Shown piece by piece: positions 1 to 8,904 of a stretch of DNA of 64,000 nt; the first letter of the stretch is position 1; each line of letters opens with the position of its first letter. The notes beneath the pieces were generated by a model. That model had not been told where the DNA came from. It ran no database searches and saw nothing but the letters and a program-made list of their open reading frames with translations. Source of the DNA: Chryseobacterium sp. PMSZPI (GTDB lineage Bacteria > Bacteroidota > Bacteroidia > Flavobacteriales > Weeksellaceae); the NCBI RefSeq assembly GCF_002835665.1, contig NZ_PIZV01000002.1, positions 1 to 64,000 on the forward strand. The letters run 5' to 3'. The position numbers and the translations under genes were made by a program.

Positions 1-69
1 AATCTTCGCAGTGGTAAAAAGAGAGGAACCTTTTGTAAATTTAACAAGATATAATTTGCACATGTCTTA

Positions 70-532
70 GAATACACGAATAAAAAAGTCTGTATTGAGT
101 GGAGATAAAAACAAAATGATGAATGACAAATTTAGTTTATAAGCAAGAATCCTATGCTATAATCGGTATATGCATGGAAGTGCATAATAATTTAGGTTCG
201 GGATTTTCAGAGATTGTTTATAAAGATGCCTTGGAATACGAAATGAGGCACGCTAATATTTTATATGAAAGAGAGAAAGAATATCTCATTCATTATAAGG
301 GAACTGTACTTCCACATAAGTTTTATGCTGATTTTGTGGTGTTTGATAAGATAATACTAGAAGTAAAAAGCAGATCGGATATAGCGGATGAACATATAGC
401 ACAAGCAATAAATTATTTAAAAGTATCCGAAAATAAATTAGCACTGATAGTCAATTTTGGAGAGTTAAAATTAGATTACAAACGAATACTATTATAAATA
501 ACCAGCATGCATTTGAAATTATTCGTGCATTC
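70..532. repeat. 14-bp inverted repeat pair flanking the GxxExxY gene
   Basis: Positions 70-83 read GAATACACGAATAA and positions 519-532 read TTATTCGTGCATTC, which are reverse complements with one mismatch. They bracket the GxxExxY gene exactly. The right-hand sequence belongs to a dispersed intergenic motif (roughly TTATTCGTGNATTCGTGGCA) also seen near 6350, 7592 and 49218, so this may be chance use of a common repeat rather than the ends of a mobile unit. Confidence 0.5.
123..497 (+). CDS. GxxExxY family protein (PD-(D/E)XK nuclease-like)
   Basis: A 124-residue protein with the family signature G27-x-x-E30-x-x-Y33, followed by a PD-(D/E)XK-like core (an Asp in the YADFVVF segment near residue 70, then ILEVKS near 78-83). 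The family is common in Bacteroidota and its cellular role is not established; nuclease activity is inferred from the fold only. Length is normal for the family. Three ATG codons lie close together (116, 119 and 123) and only the one at 123 is in frame. It is flanked by inverted copies of a 14-bp motif and stands before the molybdoenzyme genes without an obvious functional link to them. Confidence 0.85.
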   Translation: MTNLVYKQESYAIIGICMEVHNNLGSGFSEIVYKDALEYEMRHANILYEREKEYLIHYKGTVLPHKFYADFVVFDKIILEVKSRSDIADEHIAQAINYLKVSENKLALIVNFGELKLDYKRILL

Positions 533-552
533 GTGGCAAAAGAAAGAAACTA

Positions 553-903
553 ATGAAAATAAGAATAAAAGATAACTCAGTAAGATTTCGTTTAACCCAA
601 TCAGAAATTTCAGAATTAGGAAAAAACGGAATTGTTTCGAGCTCTACAGAATTTGTAGACCGACCATTTATCTATGTCATAGAGAAAACAGATGATGAAG
701 AATTGTCTGCTGTATTTATTGAAAATAAGATGGTAATGAAAATGCCTGAAAGAATGGTTGAAGAGCTTGTGTCTACGGATATTGTAGGCTTCGATGGCCA
801 GTCAGGATTAGTAAAACTATTGGTAGAGAAAGATTTTGTGTGTATAGACAATACTTTGGAAGACCAAAGTGATAATTACCCGAATCCCAATCTTACCTGT
901 TGA
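553..903 (+). CDS. DUF7009 family protein
   Basis: A 116-residue acidic, soluble protein without signal peptide or membrane segment. The opening (MKIRIKDNSVRFRLTQSEI) matches the short DUF7009 family of Bacteroidota. The function is unknown. It ends 21 bases before the FdhF-like molybdoenzyme gene on the same strand, so co-transcription is likely, and a role as accessory or chaperone for that enzyme is a guess from position only. The C-terminal tail (residues about 100-116) is Asn/Asp/Pro rich and looks disordered. Confidence 0.7.
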   Translation: MKIRIKDNSVRFRLTQSEISELGKNGIVSSSTEFVDRPFIYVIEKTDDEELSAVFIENKMVMKMPERMVEELVSTDIVGFDGQSGLVKLLVEKDFVCIDNTLEDQSDNYPNPNLTC

Positions 904-924
904 TCACTTACAAAATAGAAGGTT

Positions 925-3321
925 ATGGAAGAAAATAACAAAAACAAAAGAGTAGAAGAAGAAATCAGCAGAGAACCTAATGCTGAGAATCCCTTTACTT
1001 TATTGGATCTTAAACTTACCCATGTAGAAAAAGCCGCCGCGGGGGTACCTGCTGTAATGGCAGCTTTTAGTGATTTATTTGAAGAAAAAACACCTGTCCG
1101 TGGAATGAGGGCATTATTCAAAATGAATCAAATGGGTGGTTTCGACTGTCCCAGTTGTGCATGGCCTGACCCTGATGATGAACGTTCTGTGTTGGGTGAA
1201 TATTGTGAGAACGGAGCAAAAGCTCTTGCTGAAGAAGCTACAACAAAAAGAGTTACTCCGGAATTTTTTAAACAAAACTCTGTATATGACCTTGCTAAAT
1301 TAGATGATTATCAAATTGGCAAAATGGGACGTCTTACCGATCCTATGTATCTGGCCCCGGGGGCAACCCATTACGAACCCATTAGTTGGGATAAGGCTTT
1401 CAAAAAAATAGCTGAACATTTTAATGCCTTAGAATCTCCCGACGAAGCAGCTTTCTATACTTCAGGAAGAACAAGTAACGAAGCATCCTTTGTGTATCAA
1501 CTATTTGCAAAAGAGTTCGGAACCAATAATATGCCGGATTGTTCCAATATGTGTCATGAAACTTCAGGATCTGCTTTACGTCCTACAATAGGGATTGGTA
1601 AAGGAACGGTGACATTGGAGGATTTTTATGAAGCTGAAGTTATTGTTATTATAGGTCAAAATCCTGGAACCAATGCTCCAAGAATGATGAGTGCTTTGGC
1701 AAAAGGAAAAAAGAATGGTGCTAAAATCATTGCGATTAATCCATTACCTGAAGCAGGATTAATGGGATTTATTAACCCGCAGAGTGTAAAAGAAATCCTT
1801 ACAGGAGGAGTACAGCTTGCAGATCTTTATTTACCTGTGAAAATCAACGGAGATATGGCTTTGCTAAAGGCGCTTGAACTTCTGTTAATAGAATTTGAAA
1901 AGAAAAATCCGGGTAAAGTTTTTGATGAAGACTTTATTAAAGATAAAACAATAGGATACGAAGACTTTATGAAGCAATTTGATCAATATAAACTGGATGA
2001 GCTTGCCGAGCTTTCAGGAGTATCCGGAGAAGCTTTGTATCAGGCTGCTGAAATGATCGCCTTCAAGAAAAAGATTATTGTAAGCTGGGGAATGGGGCTT
2101 ACCCAACAGCCTAATGGCGTAGATATGATTCGTGAGATTCTTAATATTCTTTTGCTTAAAGGAAGTATAGGAAAGCCTGGAGCAGGGGTTTGTCCTGTTC
2201 GTGGTCATAGTAACGTACAAGGTAACCGTACCATGATGATTGATGAAAAACCTACAGATGAACAACTTGATCGTCTTGAAAATTTCTATGGTTTCAAAGT
2301 TCCCCGTAAACATGGATACGATGTAGTAAGAGCTATAAAAGCAATCCATGAAGAAAAAATAAAAGTAATGTTCTGCATGGGAGGAAATTTCCTTTCTGCA
2401 ACACCGGATACAACGTATACCGCAAATGCATTGAGAAAACTTAATCTTCTGGTATGTGTTTCAACAAAATTGAACAGAGGACATCTTGTTCATGGAAAAG
2501 AAGCTTTGATCCTCCCAACTTATGGAAGAAGTGATAAGGATATTGTAAATGGAGAAATACAGATCATCAGTACGGAAAACTCTATGGGAGTCGTTCAAAG
2601 CTCAAAAGGAATGTTGGATGCCGTATCTGATAACCTGATCAATGAAACCCAGATTGTATGCCGCATGGCTATGGCTACCTTAGGAGACCGATCTGTAGTG
2701 GATTGGCAGCGTTTTCACGACAGCTATGATGCCGTAAGGGATGATATTGAGCAATGTATTCCGGGATTTACAAATTATAATATCCGTGTAAGAGAAAAAG
2801 GAGGATTCTACCTTCCAAATGCCGCAAGAGATGAGCAAAGCTTTTCTAAAGAGCTGGGAGGGCGTGCTCCGTTTACTTTAACGGAAATACCGGATAATAC
2901 ATTGGCTTCCGATGAGTATATGATGGCAACCACACGTACGCATGATCAATTTAATACCACAATCTACGGATTAGACGATAGATATCGCGGTATTAAAAAT
3001 GAACGACGTGTAATTTTTATGAATCAAAATGATATCGATAAAGCAGGATTTAAAGCCGGAGATAGAGTAGATCTGTACAATTATGATGACGGAATTGAGA
3101 GAATTGCTCCTTTATTTATCATTGTTTCTTATCAGATCCCTGAAAAAAATACAGTGACCTATTTTCCTGAGACCAATGTTCTGGTTTCTGTAAATAACGT
3201 AGTAAAGGAAAGCAACATGCCTGCTTCGAAATATGTTAAAATTAAAATTAAAAAACATGATCCGGAAGTATATAAAAAAGTAGATAATATGCTTTATCAG
3301 GGAGCTATTCAAAAACCATAA
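925..3321 (+). CDS. FdhF/YdeP family molybdopterin oxidoreductase
   Basis: A 798-residue protein of the molybdopterin (bis-MGD) oxidoreductase superfamily, FdhF/YdeP branch. Near the N-terminus the signature GGFDCPSCAW (C75, C78) and C94 in GEYCENG are typical of the YdeP group. Further motifs are the active-site region DCSNMCHETSG (C210 is the likely Mo ligand position), IGQNPGTNAPRM, and MGGNFLSATPDT in the second MGD-binding half. The C-terminal 120 residues form the usual molybdopterin dinucleotide-binding barrel. No Tat signal is visible, so it is probably cytoplasmic. The substrate is unknown; related proteins are annotated as formate dehydrogenase-like or linked to acid resistance, but formate should not be assumed. 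It needs the cofactor made by the moa/mob/moe genes that lie downstream on the other strand. Confidence 0.88.
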   Translation: MEENNKNKRVEEEISREPNAENPFTLLDLKLTHVEKAAAGVPAVMAAFSDLFEEKTPVRGMRALFKMNQMGGFDCPSCAWPDPDDERSVLGEYCENGAKALAEEATTKRVTPEFFKQNSVYDLAKLDDYQIGKMGRLTDPMYLAPGATHYEPISWDKAFKKIAEHFNALESPDEAAFYTSGRTSNEASFVYQLFAKEFGTNNMPDCSNMCHETSGSALRPTIGIGKGTVTLEDFYEAEVIVIIGQNPGTNAPRMMSALAKGKKNGAKIIAINPLPEAGLMGFINPQSVKEILTGGVQLADLYLPVKINGDMALLKALELLLIEFEKKNPGKVFDEDFIKDKTIGYEDFMKQFDQYKLDELAELSGVSGEALYQAAEMIAFKKKIIVSWGMGLTQQPNGVDMIREILNILLLKGSIGKPGAGVCPVRGHSNVQGNRTMMIDEKPTDEQLDRLENFYGFKVPRKHGYDVVRAIKAIHEEKIKVMFCMGGNFLSATPDTTYTANALRKLNLLVCVSTKLNRGHLVHGKEALILPTYGRSDKDIVNGEIQIISTENSMGVVQSSKGMLDAVSDNLINETQIVCRMAMATLGDRSVVDWQRFHDSYDAVRDDIEQCIPGFTNYNIRVREKGGFYLPNAARDEQSFSKELGGRAPFTLTEIPDNTLASDEYMMATTRTHDQFNTTIYGLDDRYRGIKNERRVIFMNQNDIDKAGFKAGDRVDLYNYDDGIERIAPLFIIVSYQIPEKNTVTYFPETNVLVSVNNVVKESNMPASKYVKIKIKKHDPEVYKKVDNMLYQGAIQKP

Positions 3322-3336
3322 TGATTGATATTTAAT

Positions 3337-3831
3337 ATGATTATACTGAAGAAAATCTTGCCGTTGATTTTATTGCTTACTTCGGGTTGGATGTTTTGCC
3401 AGTCCGATTTCAGACTTAAAGTAATTGGAGAAGTTTCCCGGCCTCTGGAGTTGAGCCTGAGCGATTTATCAAAAATGCCCAGAAAAGAAGCCTCATTAAA
3501 AGATAAGGACGGAAGCATTCATATTTATAAAGGAGTTTCCGTATCGGATATTCTGGCAAAGGCAGGAGCTCCTTCCGGGAAAGAGCTTCATGGTGAAAAT
3601 ATTTCAAAATATCTGCTGGCAAAGTGTACAGATGGGTACCAGGTATTATTTTCATTGGCCGAACTGGATGCGTCCATTGCGGATAAAAATGTGATTGTTG
3701 CAGATACAGTAGACGGAAAGCCATTACCTGAAACAAAAGGACCACTGCGTCTTATTGCCGAAGGAGAGAAAAAGCCTGCACGTAGCTCCTATCAATTAGA
3801 ATCCTTATCAATAGGGCAGATTAAAAAATAA
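3337..3831 (+). CDS. small SUOX-type molybdopterin-binding domain protein
   Basis: About 164 residues with a signal peptide (MIILKKILPLILLLTSGWMFCQ). After cleavage it begins DFRLKVIGEVSRPLELSLSDLSKMP, the entry strand and helix of the oxidoreductase molybdopterin-binding (sulfite-oxidase-like) fold, and ends in GPLRLIAEGEKKPARSSYQLESL. Only this truncated fold is present and the Cys ligand of true sulfite oxidases is not apparent, so it may bind cofactor or act as a periplasmic partner. An in-frame TTG lies 12 bases upstream; the ATG at 3337 is preferred because it begins the signal peptide. It starts 15 bases after the oxidoreductase gene, consistent with one operon. Confidence 0.72.
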   Translation: MIILKKILPLILLLTSGWMFCQSDFRLKVIGEVSRPLELSLSDLSKMPRKEASLKDKDGSIHIYKGVSVSDILAKAGAPSGKELHGENISKYLLAKCTDGYQVLFSLAELDASIADKNVIVADTVDGKPLPETKGPLRLIAEGEKKPARSSYQLESLSIGQIKK

Positions 3832-3865
3832 TTTTTTAAATTAAGGGTTTTTACGAAAAAACTGT

Positions 3866-4783
3866 ATGATTATAAGAAAGAAGGAACATTGGTTCAAAAT
3901 GCTTTTTGTATGGAACGGTTCCGTATTACCGGGGCTGTTGCCTCGTCTTTTTTTACTTTTTATTTTATCGTTGGGAGTAGTGTACCTGCGAGGGGTAATT
4001 TTTTCCTTTAAAGTCCCGCTTAATCCGGCTCCGTTAACGTTGTTCGGATTCGTGTTGGCTTTGTTTTTAGGATTCCGGAATAATGCAAGCTATGACAGAT
4101 TTTGGGAAGGGCGAAAATTATGGGGTGCTTTATTGAATACGGCACGCTCGTTAACCCGTCAGGCCCTTACTTTGAAAAACATAAACGAAACTAATGTTTC
4201 TGTTTCTGAATTTATAGAATTATTGGGAGCCTTTATTTTTGCTTTAAAACATCAGCTTAGAGGCACAGATGCTTACGAAGATTTAAAAAATAAGCTTACC
4301 GAAGACCAATTGAGAATCGTTATTGCCTCAAAATATAAACCTGCTGTTATTATGCGACTACTGGCAGAATGGGTACAACAGGCAAAAGCTAAAGGTTGTA
4401 TAGACTCTATTCAACAAGCACGTTTTGATGAGAATTTTGATAAACTTTCTGATATTGTAGGAGGATGTGAAAGAATAGTTTCTACACCCATTCCTTACAG
4501 CTATCGGGTTTTACTACATCGTACAGTATATATTTACTGCTTTTTGCTACCTTTCGGTCTGGTAGACTCTTTGAGGTGGTTTACTCCGCTTATTGTTGTT
4601 TTTGTAGCGTATACATTCGTAGCATTTGAGGCAATAGCAGATGAAATTGAAGAGCCTTTCGGAACAGAAGCGAATGACCTTGCCCTTAACAGTATGTGTG
4701 TAATGATCAATGAAACTATTCATGAAATGGGTGGAGAACAGATCACAACATCTCAAAAAACAGATAGGAATATTATAGATTGA
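3866..4783 (+). CDS. bestrophin family (YneE-like) membrane protein
   Basis: A 305-residue member of the bestrophin/UPF0187 family, pentameric anion channels in the inner membrane. Hydrophobic segments occur at about residues 18-45, 52-68, 210-232 and 235-252. Family features include the segment GFVLALFLGFRNNASYDRFWEGRKLWG near the N-terminus and the C-terminal PFGTEANDLALNSM stretch. It follows the SUOX-like gene by 34 bases on the same strand and may be co-transcribed. No functional connection to the molybdoenzymes can be shown from sequence. Confidence 0.85.
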   Translation: MIIRKKEHWFKMLFVWNGSVLPGLLPRLFLLFILSLGVVYLRGVIFSFKVPLNPAPLTLFGFVLALFLGFRNNASYDRFWEGRKLWGALLNTARSLTRQALTLKNINETNVSVSEFIELLGAFIFALKHQLRGTDAYEDLKNKLTEDQLRIVIASKYKPAVIMRLLAEWVQQAKAKGCIDSIQQARFDENFDKLSDIVGGCERIVSTPIPYSYRVLLHRTVYIYCFLLPFGLVDSLRWFTPLIVVFVAYTFVAFEAIADEIEEPFGTEANDLALNSMCVMINETIHEMGGEQITTSQKTDRNIID

Positions 4784-4810
4784 TATTTATTCTGAATAAA
4801 TACAATAAAG

Positions 4811-4969
4811 ATGTCTGAATCACCTGTTATTTATACCATTGGACATTCGGTTCATCAATGGGAATATTTTATTGAAATGTTGAATTCGTTTGATATTAAA
4901 ATCCTTGCGGATGTACGGAGATTTCCCGGTTCTAAAAAGCCAGTCTTTATGCATAATAAGTACACCTGA
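4811..4969 (+). pseudogene. truncated DUF488 gene
   Basis: A 52-codon open frame starting with ATG and reading through YTIGHS and LADVRRFPGSKKP, which are the N-terminal signatures of DUF488 proteins (normally 120-190 residues). It stops early after HNKYT. The following sequence is AT-rich repeat DNA without any continuation in another frame that I can see, so the gene appears to have lost its 3' part, probably by deletion or repeat insertion. It sits 27 bases after the bestrophin gene. Confidence 0.7.
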
Positions 4970-5109
4970 GTTTTGTGAAAATCTTTGATTTTTACCTTAT
5001 GTGAACTTTTTAGCGGAATCATTTTAAACTTATTTAGGCGAACTAGATTGTTTTAGAATGAATATTTTGTGACTTTTGTGGTTTTGTAAAGTTAAATAGC
5101 TTTGGAGTC

Positions 5110-5248
5110 TATATACAATTTTACACCATTGTCATTCTGACGAAGGAAGAATCTCATATTTGGCTTAGATTCTTCATCTCACTTCGTTGTATTCAGAATG
5201 GCAAGGTCAAAATAATAAAACATTTGGGTTAGTGTAAAATTGTATATA
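5110..5248. repeat. MITE-like palindromic element, 139 bp
   Basis: Perfect 17-bp terminal inverted repeats (TATATACAATTTTACAC at 5110-5126 and its complement at 5232-5248) enclose an imperfect inner inverted repeat built around CATTCTGACGAAGGAAGAATC and its near complement at 5168-5201. No coding frame is present. The inner sequence resembles repeats common in Bacteroidota intergenic DNA. No clear target duplication is visible. Confidence 0.65.
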
Positions 5249-5265
5249 ATTACCATAACTTTTAT

Positions 5266-6306
5266 TTATTGAGACAGTTGATGTATTCCGCCTTTTAAAG
5301 AAAACACTTCTTTTTCAGGAAATACTTTTATTATTTTTCTGGCTGCTTCCAGGCTGCGTTTTCCAGATTGGCAATATACAATAATAGGAGAGTGTACAGA
5401 AGATATGCTGTCATAATGAGTCTCCAGTGTTTCCAAAGGCATATTTTTTCCTCCGATATTGAAAGTATGATGCTCCTGTTCTGTACGTACATCTATAACT
5501 TCGAAATCATTTTTGTTTTGTAAAAATTGTTCAAATGTAATAAGTTGTATCGTGTGAGGTAAAGCTGTAATTCTGGTGGCGCTTTTTTTTAATTTGATGA
5601 TTTGCGTTTTGCCATTCATTACATTCATCAGCCACAATTTTCCGGCTAAAATATCTTCTGATCGGGTTAAATATTTGATGGCTTCATTCGCTTGCATACA
5701 GCCTACAATACCCGCCAGAGTTGGAATAACGCCACCTTCTCTGCAATTAGGAACCTGTGATTCTTCTGCATTAGGAAAAACATCGCGGTAATTTGGTGAA
5801 TAGGTACCGTCTTTTTGTAAAACATTCCATATGCTTACCTGGCCCTCATATTGATAAATAGCACCATAAACCAAAGGCTTTTCGGCTAATACACAGGCAT
5901 CATTCAACAAACATTTGGTCTCAAAATTATCCGTTCCTTCAATGATGAGGTCAAATTCTGCAATCAAATTCATAATATTAGAAGAGGAAGCCCTCATTTT
6001 ATAAGCAACAATAGAAATCGAAGGATTCTGTAACTTCAGTTTTTGAGTGGCAATATCTACTTTATAGGCGCCGATATCATCAGGAGTATACAAAATCTGA
6101 CGGTGGAGATTACTTAAAGAAACTACATCATCATCTACAAGGCCAATGGTTCCCACCCCGGAGGACGCAAGATATTGTGCAGCGGGACATCCAAGTCCGC
6201 CCATGCCTACAATCAGAACTTTGGCATTTTTTAGCAATTCCTGTGAAGAAATACCGAATCCGGGTAAAGCCATCTGACACTGATAACGTTCAAATGAATC
6301 AGTCAT
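5266..6306 (-). CDS. moeB: MoeB/ThiF-type adenylyltransferase with C-terminal rhodanese domain
   Basis: A 346-residue E1-like enzyme that adenylates the C-terminus of a ubiquitin-like sulfur carrier (MoaD) for molybdopterin synthesis. The nucleotide-binding GMGGLGC motif is at residues 34-40, followed by VDDDVVSLSNLHRQ and GTDNFETK. The C-terminal 90 residues are a rhodanese domain with active-site C312 in CQSGKRS, giving a MoeZ/MOCS3-like fusion. Compared with E. coli MoeB, the zinc-binding CxxC pairs are missing: the CYRCLFP position reads NYRDVFP. It is the last gene of the minus-strand molybdenum-cofactor group. A paralogous role with ThiS cannot be excluded, but context favours MoaD. Confidence 0.88.
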   Translation of the reverse strand: MTDSFERYQCQMALPGFGISSQELLKNAKVLIVGMGGLGCPAAQYLASSGVGTIGLVDDDVVSLSNLHRQILYTPDDIGAYKVDIATQKLKLQNPSISIVAYKMRASSSNIMNLIAEFDLIIEGTDNFETKCLLNDACVLAEKPLVYGAIYQYEGQVSIWNVLQKDGTYSPNYRDVFPNAEESQVPNCREGGVIPTLAGIVGCMQANEAIKYLTRSEDILAGKLWLMNVMNGKTQIIKLKKSATRITALPHTIQLITFEQFLQNKNDFEVIDVRTEQEHHTFNIGGKNMPLETLETHYDSISSVHSPIIVYCQSGKRSLEAARKIIKVFPEKEVFSLKGGIHQLSQ

Positions 6307-6496
6307 AATTTATATTTTTAACAATATTATGTTCTAATATTCTAGGATTTTATTCGTGCATTCGTTACATTATTATCATCGGGAATCTGAATTTATAATA
6401 ATGTTTTTTAAGTTTAAAAATCTGCGAAATCAGTGCGATCTGCGTGAAATTAAACTTTTTAAATTTCTAGATTTCCCAATTAATCTATTTATCAGA

Positions 6497-7102
6497 TTAT
6501 TTTTTCAATCTTTCCTGGGCTTTGACAGCTTCTTCCGGAGTGTTTACATTCATCAAAGCATGTGGGTTATCAGGTTTGAGAATAAGAGTATCACTATTCA
6601 TCAAAACCTTTCTTGGGCAAGTATTCCCTATTCCTAAAAAATTCAGAAGTAGAGGATAGCTTTTCGGTTCCCAAATGGTAATCAATGGTTCAGGTAATCC
6701 GTCAAAAGGACTTTCATAAGTAGTTGCAGCTTTTTCCGGATCCCTGGATTGTATTAAAAAGTCTAATGATTTTTTGTCTAGCAAGGGCAGATCGCAGGCA
6801 ATAACTAGCCATGCCTTATCTCTTTGAGCCCGCAATGCGGAAAGAATTCCTCCAAAAGGCCCCATATTCAGGAATGTGTCGGTAAGGAATTGATAATGAG
6901 GGTTAAAATTTTCCAGTTGATCCTGTCTGCAGGAAATAAAGACTTCATCACAAAATGAAGCCAGCAGATCAGCAGCAAAATAACGTTGTTCTTTCCCATG
7001 CCAGTTTAGAAGATCTTTGGCGGTTCCCATTCTTCTGCTTTTTCCCCCGGCAAGGACGAGGCCGTTGATAGCCGGAATTTTATTCTGTTCTTGTGAAATC
7101 AT
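6497..7102 (-). CDS. mobA: molybdenum cofactor guanylyltransferase
   Basis: A 201-residue NTP-transferase that attaches GMP to molybdopterin to form MGD. The signature LVLAGGKSRRMGTAKD is at residues 15-30, with further family segments NMGPFGGILSAL and VIACDLPLLDKKSL. Length is normal. The start ATG lies inside the end of moaC (23-base overlap), and a GGAGG sequence 5 to 9 bases ahead of it, within the moaC codons, is a rare clear Shine-Dalgarno in this genome; together they point to translational coupling. The guanylyl product suits the bis-MGD-type enzyme encoded at 925-3321. Confidence 0.9.
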   Translation of the reverse strand: MISQEQNKIPAINGLVLAGGKSRRMGTAKDLLNWHGKEQRYFAADLLASFCDEVFISCRQDQLENFNPHYQFLTDTFLNMGPFGGILSALRAQRDKAWLVIACDLPLLDKKSLDFLIQSRDPEKAATTYESPFDGLPEPLITIWEPKSYPLLLNFLGIGNTCPRKVLMNSDTLILKPDNPHALMNVNTPEEAVKAQERLKK

Positions 7103-7559
7103 TTTTACCTCCGGATTTTTCTATTAATTTAATCTCTTTAATGACAATATCATGGCTCAAAGCTTTACACATGTCATAAATCGTCAGGGCAGCAACAGAC
7201 GCTCCGGTAAGAGCTTCCATTTCTACTCCGGTTTTTGCTTCGATGCTTGTTGTACATTCAATCACAATTTCATTGTTATCATTCAATTGTATATGCAAAT
7301 TACAATTATCAAGCCCAATGGGATGACAAAGCGGGATGAGTTCGCTCGTTTTTTTAGCTCCCATAATTCCGGCGATAATGGCAATCTGAAAAACGGAACC
7401 CTTTTTTGTATTGAAATCGTCTTGTTGTAATGCTTTTAAAACAGAATCAGGCAAAGAAATAATAGCTTGTGCAGTAGCTTTTCTTGCGGTAGTTTTTTTG
7501 TGGCCGACATCTACAATGGCAGGTTCTCCGTTTTTATTAAGATGGGTAAATTCTGACAT
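7080..7559 (-). CDS. moaC: cyclic pyranopterin monophosphate synthase
   Basis: A 159-residue protein that converts the MoaA product into cyclic pyranopterin monophosphate, the second half of the first step of molybdenum cofactor synthesis. Diagnostic segments are LCHPIGL (H79) and GVEMEALTGASVAALTIYDM (D129), matching the catalytic residues of E. coli MoaC. The C-terminus is coupled to mobA by overlap. It is separated from moeA upstream by about 140 bases containing a dispersed repeat. Confidence 0.94.
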   Translation of the reverse strand: MSEFTHLNKNGEPAIVDVGHKKTTARKATAQAIISLPDSVLKALQQDDFNTKKGSVFQIAIIAGIMGAKKTSELIPLCHPIGLDNCNLHIQLNDNNEIVIECTTSIEAKTGVEMEALTGASVAALTIYDMCKALSHDIVIKEIKLIEKSGGKNDFTRTE

Positions 7560-7591
7560 ATTCTATCTTTTTAATCAAAAACACAAAGTTT

Positions 7592-7615
7592 TTATTCGTG
7601 AATTCTTGGCATTAT
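7592..7615 (+). repeat. dispersed intergenic motif copy
   Basis: TTATTCGTGAATTCTTGGCA, one of at least four near copies in the window (also about 519, 6350 and 49218). All lie between genes. It looks like a genome-wide short repeat of unknown origin. Confidence 0.4.
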
Positions 7616-7698
7616 TTTTAAAAACTATGAGCAACAAGATTGTCCTGTTTTTGCCACCAGTGCACGATTTGTTTTCTGTGAATTTATAACGTTATTTA

Positions 7699-8901
7699 TT
7701 AAAAATTATAGCTCCATATTTTATAAACTTCACCTTTTCTGAAACTATTTTGTTCTAAAGGGAGCTCTATAAAAGCATTTGTATCAGCCAAATGAGAAAA
7801 ATCTCCGGAACCGTTTGTATTTACTGATTCTGCAATGAGTTGTCCCAAATGATTAACATTAAGCTTTACTTGTGCAAAATATTGAAGAGGATAAGGAAAA
7901 TCAATATCGTTTTGTAAAACGGCAAACTGCGGTGTATTGTCAATAATGGCTAATGATTTTTCAAGCCAGGGAATAAAATACCGGTGCAGACACATAAATA
8001 CAGAAACAGGATTTCCCGGAAAGGCAAAAACCGGTTTCTGATCTTGAGTTTTACCAAACCAGAAAGGTTTCCCGGGTCTTTGCTTTATTTTGTGAAAAAG
8101 TTTTTCTACTCCAATGTCTTCGCAAACTTTAGGTAAATAATCAAATTTTCCCATAGAAACACCACCACTCATCAAAAGAACATCATATTCCTTCATGCAT
8201 TGGGAAACTTTCTGTCTGATTTCATCATAATCATCGTTAAGATGGATAGCATCCGCCTGAATGCCATATTTTTTTAAAACAGATTGTATGGTGATTCCGT
8301 TTGAACGTCTCAATTGAAACGGGCTGGGAACAGATTCTGCACTTACCATTTCGTCTCCCGTAGAAATAACAACAACTTTAGGTAATTTTTTTACAGATAT
8401 CGTTGTTTTCCCAATAGATGAAGCAATACCGGTAATGGCAGGAGTAATTACCTGATGAGCTTTTACTAAAACCTCACCTTCTTTTTTATCCCTTCCTTTA
8501 AGATGAATATTTTGTCCTTTTTTAATGGCTATATTAATTGTTGCAATTCCATTATCTATTAAGATATCTTCATAGCGAATAACCGTGTCTACTGAAGAGT
8601 CGAGCGCTGCTCCGGTCATGATTTCAATACACTCAGTCTCCGAATCAACAGATAGGGAGCTTTCTCCTGCAGATTGTATGGCTTTAATAGTAAAAGCACG
8701 ATTCCCTTTTTCATAACCATCATAGCAAATGGCAATGCCATCTACTGTAGGCCTGTCAAAAGGTGGTAAATCACGATCAGCACTAAGATCTTCTGCCAAC
8801 ACTCTTCCTAATGCATTAGTGTAGGGAATTGTTTCTCTGCCAAAATCCTGAGTTTGGGAAAGTATAATATCTTCTGCCTGTTGTACGGTTATCATTTCCA
8901 T
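7699..8901 (-). CDS. moeA: molybdopterin molybdenumtransferase
   Basis: A 400-residue protein that inserts molybdate into adenylylated molybdopterin. Recognised segments in order: DRDLPPFDRPTVDGIAI near residue 40, EIMTGAALDSSVDTVIRYED near 90, the MoCF-like domain with VVISTGDE and MSGGVSMGKFDYLPKV, FAFPGNPVSVFMC, and the C-terminal beta-barrel domain IV. Length and domain order are standard. It begins 3 bases after the moaA stop codon, so the two are certainly one transcription unit. Confidence 0.93.
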   Translation of the reverse strand: MEMITVQQAEDIILSQTQDFGRETIPYTNALGRVLAEDLSADRDLPPFDRPTVDGIAICYDGYEKGNRAFTIKAIQSAGESSLSVDSETECIEIMTGAALDSSVDTVIRYEDILIDNGIATINIAIKKGQNIHLKGRDKKEGEVLVKAHQVITPAITGIASSIGKTTISVKKLPKVVVISTGDEMVSAESVPSPFQLRRSNGITIQSVLKKYGIQADAIHLNDDYDEIRQKVSQCMKEYDVLLMSGGVSMGKFDYLPKVCEDIGVEKLFHKIKQRPGKPFWFGKTQDQKPVFAFPGNPVSVFMCLHRYFIPWLEKSLAIIDNTPQFAVLQNDIDFPYPLQYFAQVKLNVNHLGQLIAESVNTNGSGDFSHLADTNAFIELPLEQNSFRKGEVYKIWSYNF

Positions 8902-8904
8902 AAT

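Noticed and set aside
7411..7689. 92-codon plus-strand frame near moaC
   Set aside because: Mostly antisense to moaC and runs through a dispersed repeat.
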